In this document: positions 46,624 through 58,552 of the stretch, one piece after another
Layout: each line of letters begins with the position of its first letter
How positions within the stretch are numbered: position 1 is the first letter of the stretch
Assembly: GCA_032871835.1 (NCBI GenBank)
Contig: CM065303.1
Coordinates: 58,194,597-58,258,596 of the forward strand
Reading direction: 5' to 3'
Source: Dipteronia dyeriana
Taxonomy: Eukaryota; Streptophyta; Magnoliopsida; Sapindales; Sapindaceae
Length of the DNA stretch: 64,000 nt
Program-made: the position numbers and the translations under genes
The notes under the pieces: model-generated
Told to the model about the DNA's origin: nothing
The model's input: only the letters and a program-made list of their open reading frames with translations
The model's database searches: none

Positions 46624-48671
46624 TGATGTACTTTTAAGCCTTGTGTAGGTACATGTTCCCTACGGAATGTACTTGAGCTTAATTGAAGAGTTTTGGAGGT
46701 TAGAAAAGTTGAAATTGAAGTGGCTCATGCAGAACATCTATCTTCAAAAGGCCAAATATCCCTTATAGGATTAAAATACATTACCTATAACCACTTTTCG
46801 GAAAGCCCTGGAAGTCTACTTTCCAACACACTTTACAGATCGTAATTCTAAGGTTTCTAAGGGAATTTATGGCCATTTTTGTAACGGTGCGTAGAACTAT
46901 GTTGATGCGTACCGCGTGAGACCAAGTTACGTACCGCGTTTTGTACAGCAACTTTGGTCAGAGAGCTCCAAAAAGTGATATGTGGTACGCCTGTTGATGC
47001 GTACTGTATGACGTATCACATTTCTGGGCAGTTTTATGATTTTCAACTATTTTCTAAGGGGTATTCTTGTATTTTCACCCCAAAGTCATGCCCTAACCTC
47101 CCACACTATAAATACCCTTTTTTCTCCTCATTATCCATACCTCTACTCCTTTCTCCCCCTCTTTCATGCCTCTTCTTTTCTCTCTTTCATTTTCTTTATC
47201 TTCTTCATCTCCTCCACCCAATAAGAAGTGATCCAAGCTCTCATAGAGGTTTTCCCTCCATAGGAGCTTACCATACACCTCCACCACACCACTATACACT
47301 TCCTCCATCCATCTTAGAGTAGATTACAAAGAAATTATGAGCAAATTTCTAGCTAGGAAGGATTTGGAGCATCTTTGGAGGGTTTATCTTCAAAGGTTCT
47401 CTTATTTGCTCATTTCTTTGTATATCTTGTTATCTTTGATGTGCAACCTCGATTTGAAAATATTGTAAACCTTCACATGTGCTATATATGTATTTTTGTA
47501 CTTAAATTCGTTTGAGTTTTGTTTTGCTTTTTGATGTATGTATTTTTATGCTCTTGATATGATATGTATATGTATGAATTGTTAGAAATCAATATGTGTC
47601 CATGATTGAGTTTAGGTGTAGTTGTAATTTAGAGTAAGAATTAGATTCCCATTTTGTTGATTGATTGATGGATGACTTGAAATGTCATGTATTGAGTAAT
47701 TTGAGTGTTAGGGATTTTAACCCCAAAAAGTAGAAAAGGTTTCAGTCCAGTCTTTTAGTTGCTAAATTGGTCTTGGTTCATATTCTTGTGCTTAACGGGT
47801 CTTTGTATTATGACACGATTATCCATCCTTGGCCGGATTGGATGATGAATTGAATGTGGGAAAGTTCCCATATCAAGAGGATGCACCTTTAATCTAAATT
47901 GAATGTTCTTAATGATATAATAATCACATTGTTGCATGTAGTTGTTAGGTAAACTTGTTTTCCATGTTTAGCCATCATATGGAGTTGCCTAAACCGAAAC
48001 CTTGACCTAAAAGTAAAGACCACCAACATTTTTCTTGTGCTTATGTTGTTATATAGATGTTTTGAGTGCTTAAAGCCTTTACTTTCTTGGTCACTTTGTA
48101 ATTGATCTATGGTTGAATGTTATGAACCGAGAGGTGACGAATTTGATAATGCTTAGATAAACATTCACTATGCTTCACTAGAAAGTGCTAGAACCACTAG
48201 ACTAGCGTATAGGGTGCGATTTAGTATTCCAAAAGCTTAATGGATTCATGTATATGGACCGGATTGCTCGAGAGAGTTTCGGGTATATATGGATGCCATC
48301 TCAAAGACATTGAGAGAGATTAGAGATTACTTAAGAGTATGTGCCTATAATATATTTACACATTTGAGAGATTAGGTGAGTCTAGCACATAATTAGGTGG
48401 ATTTTCGTGGTTGAGTCGTTTCCTAGTGTAACCACATTTCATGCATATCTCCATTCCATCTATCATTGTAGTTATTATTTATGTAATTTATTTAGTTATA
48501 TTATTATTCACTTTTTCGCATGCGCAACACACGAGTCCACTCGGCGTGTTGTAATAATAGCTAGAACTAGAGACGGTCGGTGAATCTCTCTTTTCTGTGG
48601 ATCGATCCCTTGATTGTCGTTGTGCTAATCTATGTGACTTGCGCCGGTCTTATGCCGAATTTAAATTTTCA
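46624..48671 (+). mobile_element. Probable long solo LTR nested in the Copia 3' region
   Basis: A 2048-bp stretch starts TGATGTACTTTTAAGCC and ends TTTAAATTTTCA, with TATT on both sides (46620-46623 and 48672-48675). It has a TATA box (CTATAAATACC, about 47104-47114) in + orientation followed by a pyrimidine-rich leader. Removing it leaves about 180 bp between the Copia RNase H stop and 3' LTR, a normal distance. The 4-bp duplication is weaker than the usual 5 bp, so the exact ends are tentative. Confidence 0.5.
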
Positions 48672-48806
48672 TATTTGACGACACTGTAACTACATGTCCA
48701 TCAGTCTTTAAGGTTGAAGACAAAGGAGGATTGCTCACTGAAACTATCCACTAGTCATTAGAGGATGAAGAATGCCTACTCGAGTTTCAGTCTTCAAGTT
48801 AAAAAT

Positions 48807-49273
48807 TGTTGGGTATTGTGAAGCTTGAAAATACCCAAGGAAGAGAAGTCCGGAGAAGGCCGAGTCGTGGACCGAAGTGCATGAACAATTGTGTAAGGGG
48901 CATAAATTCACAAAGGTTTTTATACGGTGTGGCCAAGGCAATGAGGAGCGCACCGCGGTTTTATGAGCGTTGAATAACAAAGGTGTTCGCGGTCCATGGC
49001 ACGACCTGCATATCGTAGCCCAGACCACGGTGACGACGAAACTTACACGGGTCAAGAAGTCTTATGAGAAGAAAAGGCTTTCCTTGTTGGATTTGGCTAC
49101 CCTAATGCTCTAATATAAATAGTAATGTTTTATCTTATTATTATAAAACATAGAAAAAGTAGAAAATAGTAAGAAAGACCGAGATATTGTAATCAAACTC
49201 TGATAGTGGGTTTGCGCTCCGTGCATGTAGGCTTTTGATAGACCACGTAAAATTTCTTGGATTTTCTACAACA
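48807..49273 (+). repeat. Copia 3' LTR
   Basis: A 467-bp LTR, about 108 bp shorter than the 5' copy through internal deletions. The purine tract before it is degenerate (TTCAAGTTAAAAAT). Confidence 0.8.
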
Positions 49274-49278
49274 AAATC

Positions 49279-50982
49279 TTGAATTAATAATCATAAATTT
49301 TAGTCTATATAATTTTTAGAGTAATGCTAGACATACCATCAGCTAGTTGTGTGTCAATTGACAAAAGATTACATACTAATTATAATTTATTTAACTCATC
49401 ACATTTATATGGATTAAATTATCTAAGTTAATATTTCAAAAAAAAAAATCTAAGTTAAAAGTTGAGACATGAGTTGAAATTTCTAACATTATTCTTATTT
49501 TTATTATGTTTTCATCATATTCAATGATCATTTTAAAAGTTTTTCATAAATGTACAAATTAAGATAATATATCTAAATAAAAAGTTATTATTCATTTTAA
49601 ATAATTAATAAAAAAAATAATGCTTTAAATATAAACAACTTTTTTAATTAATGTTTTGTTTAACATAACTTCTAAGGTATATGTCGATTTAACTCTTGGT
49701 TCGCCCTCTAAAACATAATCCTGGCTTCATCCCTGCCAACTCATATTGGTTCGGATACTTCAGGATACGTATCCGACACGTATCCTGAAGTATCAACCGA
49801 AAAAGGGAGAAGAATAAACAACTTCAAAGGTAGGAAAATCTCCGACCGAAAGAATATGTTTATGTGATTTTTTTAATGTTTTATTTGGTTTTTCTAATAT
49901 GTTATGACTTATATGATATATGTTTCATTTGGATTTTATAATATGTTTTAATTTATGTGACATATTTGTTTGGATTAAGAATATCTTTTGAATGAATTAT
50001 CAATTATATTTTTATATATTATTATATTTTAAAAATATAAATATTTATTATCTTAATTTACGCACATTACTATATCCGTATTCTAGTTTTTACAAATTTG
50101 TTGTATCTCAATATTGTACCGTATCGTATCCCCGTAATTATAGACAGACCGTAATGATAGCTAGGGTAGGTTGAAGCCCACCTCAACCCCCATACAAAAA
50201 GTTATAAAGTATGTTTTTTTTTTGTCTAAATCAAAGCAAATTTAATACTTAACTTTATTTTCTTCACTGTTGTAGGAGGAATTTTTCTGTTATAGAAATA
50301 CAATTTAGACATATTTAGAGCATTCTTATACATATCATCATATTTTTATTATGTGTATTATTATGATTGAAGTTATGTCATTTATATGACAAAAATTTGG
50401 TGATGTGTATTAGTATGCTACAAATATACTTAAATTGTGTGATTATAAGAGAAAAATTGGTGGCAATAAACTTTCCAAATCAAAACATGCTGTTTTTTTT
50501 TCTTTATATAATAACAATTTTATCTCTCCCATCCTCCAAAATAATTTACTCAAATATGACTCAGTCTCTTTGTCAAGAACAATAATTGGTCTTTAAATTA
50601 CACACATTTTTGTGACTACTATGGATTTGAAATATATTATTTTGTTTGGAAATTTTAGGGTTACTATGCTATTTTGGTTGAATTTCATTGCAATAAGATG
50701 TAAATGATTTTTTAACAAACTTCATAGTTGTCTACATTAAAAGAGAGGTTGCTAGAGTTATTGATCAAGTTTTATAATCGATTGTTTTGATCTTTTGAAA
50801 ATTCATAGGATACATCTTAATTAGTGTTCAATTGTATATGCATTCCCTGATTCTTATATAATGTATTTTGATTTTTTATACTTATGTTAATGTGTTTATT
50901 TAGAATAAACATTTGACAGAGTAAGTATCGTTATGTCCCTCTGACTACGTTTATCTTTATTTAGATTTTATCCAAAGCGTAT
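49279..50982. other. AT-rich intergenic stretch
   Basis: Near 49318-49497 a pair of ends (AGAGTAATGCTAGA and TCTAACATTATTCT) may mark a MITE related to the one at 21078, without a clear target duplication. A small inverted repeat of GGATACG(T)ATCC type lies at 49755-49790. No gene is supported. Confidence 0.4.
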
Positions 50983-52580
50983 ACAACCCCCAATTTAAAA
51001 CTGTTTCTAGAAACACCACAATAAGCGATTTGTTAAAACTTTTTAAAACCCAACGAGATGATTTGATGACTAAATAACAATATCTAAGTGTCTCCATTGC
51101 ATTAACTTCCGCTATTTTGAATGCATGTTCCAAACAAGACTATTTATACGTTACATGACACTATTTAGACTCTGATTGGAGGCTACAAAAAAAAATTATT
51201 GGTTTTCGTCTTATGAATTTTGCACATACCGCAACAAATATTTTTAATGTCATTGTTTCTGTTTCAGAAACTTATGAAATAACTCATTACATCCTTTCCA
51301 CCACATTAGATAATACATCGGTAAATACTAGCTATATTGCAATGTTTATTGAAAGAAAAATCCCACAAGATGGCGGTTATTTCTTCCATCAATTGTGTGC
51401 ATATCATATTATAATTTAGTTGTACAGTCTGGTATGAAGGAAGTAAGCGATCGTTTAGATTGCATGAGAGATGCTCTTTCTTGGATCGGTAACTCTAATC
51501 CACGTTTCTAAGGATTCGGTAGATATTGTACAACTTATGTTTTACGACCCAGACGACTCCAAACAAAAATATTGGTAAAGTGGAACTTTACTTACTTAAT
51601 GCTTTGAACTTGTTTGGATTATGATACACTTATTTCAGGCTTTTGTAACATGAAAATTACTGAATTACAACATCCAGTACTGACCCCAAACGATTGATTT
51701 GTGGTAAATATTTTTATTGATTTTTTAAAGGTTTTTATGATGCCACTGTAACTCTTTCTGAGGTCTATTACCCCACATCTCCTTAGGCAATCCATTAGAT
51801 TGTGGAAATATCTGAAATGTTAAATACTTATAGAACAAATAATGTCTTAGGCACTATAGTTATTGCCATGAAGACCATGTTTAAAAAAATACTTGTCTAC
51901 AATGCCTTTCCTTTGTGCCTTAGGTGTTATAGTAGATTCTAGGATTAAATTATCTAGTTTAGAAACTTTGATTTAGTTTATCAGTGTTAATTTGATCGTA
52001 GATTATTCCGCCCAGGTTATTGACATTTGAAACAAGTTGTTCAATTTTTTTAGTATTTATGAACGCAAGTTTGGCGGCATTGAAACACAACCATCAGCAG
52101 ATCCTGGCACACTCTCGTTGAAGACAAGTTGGGACATTCTCAAACGTTGAAAAAAAAGGCGCATCAAGATCAACCCAACGAGTTGCTGCAACTTCCGGTG
52201 TCGAACTGAACAAGCACATTGAAGCTCAGTTCGATTCATTCGAAAACACAGAGGAATTTGATCTGTTGTTATGGTGGAAGACCTATAGCTACAAATATCT
52301 AATCATGTCACACCTAGCACGTGACGTACTCGTTATTCCAGTGTCCACGGTTTTTTCAGAACAGACATTTAGCACTAGTGGACGTATAATTGAACCAAGA
52401 AAAAGTTCTTTGTCTCTAGAGATGGTGGGGGTATTAACATGCCTTTGAGATTGAGCGCATGATCGAAAGAAGATGCAAAATGAAACAGTAGACGATGAAC
52501 TTACTCAAAATTTCTCCAATTTATTTATCGATGAGAGTTCCGTTAGTAACCAGGTCCAGGACTTGTAGTCAACATGTACA
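50983..52580 (+). pseudogene. hAT transposase remnant
   Basis: Pieces: 51213-51419 (ETYEITHYILSTTLDNTSVN, FFHQLCAYHIII) and 52266-52448 (WWKTYSYKYLIMSHLARDVL, VFSEQTFSTSG), which parallel the 33953-33594 and 32806-32591 pieces of the larger element. Stops follow at the equivalent of LTCLRDW (LTCL then TGA). Frames change repeatedly between pieces. It cannot make a transposase. Confidence 0.75.
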
Positions 52581-53190
52581 TTTACTTGTAATACACTAAT
52601 ATGATTGCACTCTTTTTCCCTTACCGAGTTTTTATCTCATTGAGTTTTTCTCTGTAAGATTTTTAATGAGACAATCATGTTTCTATGTAATATTGAAAGT
52701 CTGAAATAAGTAGTCTGAAATAAGTAAATATTTCATCATTTCATATTTTCATATTTGCATAATTTCAAAAAATGTATCTATTTTTTATTTTCTTTAATCT
52801 ATTTTATTTATTTATTCTTTGTATTGTTTTATTTATTAAAATAATAAATCTATCTATTTTCTACATTTTATTTCTTAGACTAAAATAATATATAAGATAA
52901 TTTCAAATTTACAATTAAAAATACATAAGTTAAATTGTTGAACAAAATTATTGTTATAACAATTAAATTTAAATAAATATATATTTTTTAAAAATAGGCC
53001 TAACCTGTTTGGCCCATCGGAACTGGCAGGGTACCACCCCCGTGCCGTGCCGGGCCCCCGTTTTGCTAAACGGGGTCAGGTCTGGCACGACACAACAAAT
53101 AGTCAAGTTGTGCTAGGCTCGACCCGTTTAGCAAAACGGGCCCGACGGGCCTGCCAATATGGGTCGGGCCGGCTTGTTTTGCCACCATTA
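50983..53190 (+). mobile_element. Truncated hAT copy, same family as the element at 31803
   Basis: Sequence similarity to the first hAT begins near 50983 (CTGTTTCTAGAAACACCAC) and runs through the catalytic and hATC regions. It ends in GC-rich subterminal repeats (GGGCCCG, GGGTCGGGCC) and a terminal TTTTGCCACCATTA near 53190. The left part with the BED finger and left inverted repeat is missing. Confidence 0.72.
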
Positions 53191-56130
53191 TGGGTGAAAT
53201 GATTCTTTCTCTTCATTATATTTATAAGAACATCATGATATAATATGGATTCAAATTACCTGTAAAAAAAATGGTTTTTCAATTTATATTTAACCAACCA
53301 AATTAAACTATATATATACGTTTTTTAAAAATAGTTAAATATAATATTTTGTGTACAAATTGACACATGGTTCAATTTAATTAGTTAAAAATAAATAGAC
53401 ATGTGTATATAATTTTAACATAAAATCAAAATCAATAATAAAGATTCGAGATGAACCAGGAGGCCACGAACGTGCTAATTAAATATTATTATTTATTAAC
53501 AACAATATTATTTTGAGCTCAACCGTGAATCATAATAAAACAAGGATTGGATTAACGGTAGTTATTTTATAAGAAATTATGATTTGTTGAAATTATATTG
53601 ATTATAAGATGATGAGAATTACAAATCAGAGTTTCCCATGACATTCAGCACAGTATATTGCACTTTAAAATTTTATCATTAATTGATATGAATAAGTATT
53701 AATCGCTATATTTATATAGTTTTGTGAAACCTTTTTGGTACAATTTGGGAATTTTCTCTCTTAGGGCAAACGTATTTATTGATTTATTTTGACATTTCTA
53801 ATATCTAAACACGGTCCATGAAAAAGTAAAAACGTGTAATGGCCATTACTATTTACTGTTGCTTATAATTTTGACAACTGTATCCATCGAGTGAAGTGAG
53901 GTGGCAGTGAGCTGTGAGAAAGTGATAGATAAATAGATAATCACGGCTCATTTTTGCTTTCTCCTTTTAAAGGGATCAGCATGACCATTTTACCCCTCTG
54001 TGATTCTCTATAGATAAATAATTAAATATCATGATTTTAACCCTTTTTAACTAAGAGTTAAATGGTGGGACTATAAAGTTGATGATTTTTGGTGAGATCT
54101 AAACAATAATGAGAAGAGAGAGATGTACAGGAGCTAACTGTATTTATTGACTTTTAAAAATGAATGGATCAGATTTATTTGATCCTTGTGGATGAAGGGT
54201 CTATAATTTTTTACGCATTAAAATTTAAAATAAATATATTTCTATTCAAAAAATAATAGAAAAATCAACTAAAAATCTGAAGAAAAAAAAAATCTTTTTA
54301 TGTTGAATTTTTCTAATATATTAAATTTAAATTTTACTATGTTTCTTTATTTAAAATTTAATTTTTTTTATGTTATCCTACTTGACAATAATTTAAAGAT
54401 ATATTAAATATTAATATCATTTTAAACATCTCGATAAATTTACAATGATAATATCATTATCAATATTAAAGTTTATAAATTACAATTCACCGCTTATTAA
54501 AAATTATCCATGATTAAATTTGTTATAAAAATATAATTCTCGGATTTCATTGGGCCCAACCGAAACAGAAATACATATAAGTATCACTTTTAGTATTATT
54601 TAAGATCTACATATAAGTATGACTCTCACTCTATATTAGACCTTAGTTAATTTAAAATGGTCATGGGTTAATTTGATTTAGGTTTTGAACAAAAATTGTT
54701 TTTCTTTTATAATCAAATTTAATTGATTTAAAAGAAAAATCATCACAAACGATCGTTAGTTCAAATAAGATCAACCAGGAGTCATGCCTACTTCTACTTG
54801 GATCATTAATCACACTGGCTCACTATTTATGACCAACCAGCACCACTAAATAGAATATTTAGAGAAGAAAACTTTGTAAATTTTTGGTATTGTAGTTTAT
54901 TGAAAATTTCTGGATCCGATCATGGATATATAGTTATTAAATTGAGTAATAAACTATGTGCTACTGTTTTGCCAGGCAGAAGAAAAGGAAGCAAATGTGG
55001 ATCACACACGTACACGTGAGCATGTTCTAAAAAGTCAACTTCATTCACCATCAGATTCGTCCATATATATATATATATATAATCCTACCCATCCATCCAT
55101 CCGCGTGGACAAAAATCAACCAACAGGAAACGACACAGAAACTTAATCATATACTTTTTTAATATCCTACGATGTAATTACCATCAAAAGGGGAGAGTTA
55201 TACTCATATGCTTTATGATGTAATCGGTAAATACGAGACTACCATTTGGTTAAGATTCAAAACCATGATTTATTATATAAATGAATAAATATAAGGATTT
55301 GTTTGGTATTGATTTAAAAAAATTAAAATCAGATTATTTTATAATTTTGATATATATATTGATGTTTGATAAAACTTCTAAAAGTGATTTATTCATAATC
55401 TGATAGGTTTTGATATGATTTTAAAAAGTAAATGATATAAGTTATTTTTTGAAAGTGATTATAGAATAATCTATTTCAGTATTTAATTTATTTTTTAAAA
55501 TATCATTTATATACCTTATTTCATTTTAAAATTAAATATCCTATTTAAATATTGATTTGATTTATAAAATGTTTTAAAGATAATTTGATTGTTGTTATGG
55601 AATTTTTTTTTCAATTTAAATATTCTATTTATATATTAATTTAATATATATAACTAAAAAAAAATTAGTTAATATAACTAATCTCAACACTTTTATAATA
55701 AAATTACTATATATATATAGCTTTTGAACCGTATAATAATTTTAAAAATACAATTGATTAATCCATTAATTCAGATAATGGTGATTATTATAAAAGTTAT
55801 AATAATAACCTTCAAACCATTAAGTCATTGAGTCAACACCGTTTTGTCGGTTTATGTGAGAATATATTAACATTTATAATAAATAAATAATCAATAATTT
55901 AGGACACTCATTTATAACGATGGAAAAAAGCAGTCATTAACATATTCACACATCACTCCTGTCATTAAGCCCACGCAGCAGCATCCACGGCTTTGGTTGT
56001 TTTGTTACTCGCTTTCTTGTCCAATCCAAAGACCAGTCAGTTATTTGCCCACAGGCCACAGCCCCACTTGTATATATAATTATATATATGAATTTGATTT
56101 GTCTCTCTCTCCCTCACCCTTTTTTTTTTG
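53191..56130. other. AT-rich intergenic stretch, upstream of the Nudix gene
   Basis: No gene is supported. (TA)n runs lie at about 55066-55081, and an ATCC run at 55088-55101. The 56040-56130 part is CT-rich and belongs to the Nudix promoter. Confidence 0.5.
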
Positions 56131-56142
56131 TCTATTTATAGC
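56131..56142 (+). promoter_or_regulatory. Likely TATA box of the Nudix gene
   Basis: CTATTTATAGC follows a CT-rich stretch (CTCTCTCTCCCTCACCC). A start site near 56165 would give a leader of about 320 bases. Confidence 0.6.
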
Positions 56143-56483
56143 TGCTTTTTGTTGAGCCAGACCAGATAGACTTTCATTTCACATTTCCAATCCAATTTTA
56201 TCCCTTTTCTGTTCTTTCTCTTTTGTCCACCTCCTCTTTTTAGTTTCTTTGCTTTTCTAGTTCTCCTTATCCAACCAGAAGTTTTTTACATCATTCTGAT
56301 AAGCACAAACAATTCGCTTGCCTTTTTCTTCTTATTAACCAACCAATTCGGTATTGGTTTTAGCAGTTGGTGGGGGAATTGTAGTCTTCTCTGCTCTTAT
56401 AAATCAATAACCCAGTTCTTAATTTCTTCTAAAGAGAAGATTTTGTTCAAATCTGCATATCTAAACATCTTTTGGTTTTGGAG

Positions 56484-57668
56484 ATGGCTATTTGTTTGGT
56501 TTCTCGCACAGGAAGGCAACTACAGAGATATGACCATATGGGTCGTCGCCAAGTTGTAGGGTGAGTTCTTCTTTTCTGATTATTATCAGAAAATTTGTTA
56601 TCTGGGTCTGTTTGGATTGAGTCAGTGTTTGCAATTTCATTTGCTGGCCTTCAAATTTGATTCTAATATTCTGTCAAAAAACTACAACTTTATACACCAG
56701 AGATCTATATCTAATGTCTTCATAGGACATAGATATTATTCGAGTATTCTCTTTCCATTTTAGAGTTCAATTTCTTATGTGGGGGTTTTTTTTTTTGGCA
56801 GATGCATTCCATACAGATATAGAATTGAAGATGATGGAACAATTAGTGATGAACTGGAAGTTCTTATCATCACTTCACAGAAGGGTCAAGGAATGATGTT
56901 CCCTAAGGTGCATAAAGAAAGATTTGTTATAATAATTTGTGGCTTCTGTTTTTGTGATTGTTGCATTATTTGTTTTGGTTGGTGGTGAATAACATTGTTA
57001 ATTTTTTTTCTCATCAGGGTGGTTGGGAACTTGATGAATCTAAAAAAGAAGCAGCTTTACGCGAATCGTTTGAAGAAGCTGGGGTTCTTGGCAATGTTGA
57101 GGTAAGGACTTGTATGACTTTTGTTTGTCAAAATATGCAGTGAATGGAATTGTATATATGGAGTGAATTGAATTGAATTGATGTTGATAAGATCTGTTCT
57201 GTTTATTGCAGTGTGAATTGGGTAAATGGAACTTTCTCAGCAAAAGCCAAGGCACATTTTATGAAGGATTCATGTTCCCTTTACTTGTGAAAGAACAGCT
57301 TGAAATGTGGCCAGAGAAAGATGTCAGGCAAAGAATTTGGGTATGTTTCTATTCAATATTTTGATTAAAAATCACACAAAACTCAAATAGTTTTAGAGGT
57401 CATCATAAACCCCTTATAAGTTTTTCACCCTTAGACCCGAATTCGAAAAGTCAACTATGTTAGCCTTAATTATCTATATGCATACTAATAGTTTTTAACA
57501 GATTCATCTGACTATATGTGGAATTATGTTATACAGATGACTGTAGAAGAAGCCAGAGAAGTTTGTCGACATTGGTGGATGAAGGAAGCTTTGGATATTT
57601 TAGTCGAACGGCTTGCCTCTCCATTCGAACAGAAGGTAGAAGATGAACTGTCTATTTTCCAAAGCTAA
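56484..57668 (+). CDS. Nudix hydrolase, NUDT17/18-like (175 aa, 5 exons)
   Basis: Exons: 56484-56560, 56802-56907, 57018-57101, 57212-57340, 57537-57668, all GT-AG with matching phases. Nudix enzymes hydrolyse nucleoside diphosphates linked to another group; the substrate of this member is not set by sequence. The start reads MAICLVSRTGRQLQRYD, then RRQVVGCIPYRYR and VLIITSQKG-G-MFPKGGW. The Nudix box spans residues 62-84 with REs-FEE-GV: Arg76, Glu77, Glu80, Glu81 and Gly83 are all present, while the usual aliphatic residue after RE is Ser78. Later motifs are LGKWNFLSKSQGTFYEGF, WPEKDVRQRIWM and WWMKEALDIL, characteristic of the plant NUDT4/17/18/21 group; the short length best fits NUDT17/18, which are reported mitochondrial in Arabidopsis. 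The gene looks intact. Confidence 0.94.
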
Positions 57669-57882
57669 TAGAGATCAGATCACTATGTATATAGAACATT
57701 GCTCATTGCCGATTAGTCATCTTTCGAGTTTCTGTAAAAGGGAGACCGAAGCGGGAGTGCCTTGCCTCCCACTGTGAATCAACTTGTTGATATTTCATTG
57801 GATGAATGTGGTGCTTGTTGCAAGCACCTTCCTAGAAAAAAGAGAAGAGAAGAATTGTAGATGATTTTGTGTGTGTATATAT

Positions 57883-57927
<45 letters not shown>

Positions 57928-58544
57928 TGTTCAAAATTTCTGTAGAAATTCAATCCATGAATTTCCTTGTTGAATCTCACAACAGGCTTAAGGCTATGTC
58001 GTTGTTTTGTATCTGTTTTCTGGTTTTTTGCTGTGTTTTTAGCAAATTCTCTTGTACCTTCATTTTTGCAATCAGTTCTACTTGATTACCAACCAGGATT
58101 TCTTCTTATTCCGCCAATTATTTTTACATTTTGTTCTTTTCCAATTTTAGGCTTGTAAACATATGTGGGATTTATATCTTTCTTAAAACAGAATCATTGA
58201 CAAACGGTTTGAAAATGTATAGAAGGGTGTGTTGGACGGTGATTTCTGAGAGGTAGGCAAGGTTTACAAGAACCATTTAATATATATATATATATATATA
58301 TTGATATCTCAATAAACTAGTAGTAATACCGAACCTGATATAAGTTTTGAAAGTACTTTGTAAGAAGTACCGAATAGATTTTAAACTGGAAACTTGTACA
58401 GCAGCTAAAAACTGCTATTTATATATTTTGAATATGAGAAATGCTATATCAGCAAACAAATTGATCTAAAAATTAAATAAATGATATCTCAAGTGATTTG
58501 GCATTATCCTACCTGTAGCTCTCGGAGGTTCCCCAAGATCAAAT
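57669..58544. other. Nudix 3' region and spacer
   Basis: The 3' UTR is followed by TA-rich runs (about 57877-57921 and 58279-58300). No further gene. Confidence 0.5.
57877..57921. repeat. Imperfect (TA)n microsatellite
   Basis: TA units broken by an AAA, about 200 bases after the Nudix stop codon. Confidence 0.75.
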
Positions 58545-58552
58545 ATCTAAAG

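Larger units (their letters stand above)
45442..49273 (+). mobile_element. Copia-type LTR retrotransposon, internally deleted, with nested solo LTR
   Basis: The 5' LTR is 45442-46016 and the 3' LTR 48807-49273. Both start TGTTG(A/G)GTATTG and end in TTTTCTACA(G/A)CA. The target duplication is GAATC / AAATC (45437-45441 and 49274-49278), 4 of 5 identical. A primer-binding site follows the 5' LTR. Only a gag start and an RNase H end remain inside; protease, integrase and reverse transcriptase are deleted. A 2-kb LTR-like insertion sits between the RNase H stop and the 3' LTR. Confidence 0.85.

Noticed and set aside
46954..47322. 122-codon open frame as a gene
   Set aside because: It spans the TATA box and pyrimidine-rich leader of a probable LTR; composition reflects TTC/CCT runs.
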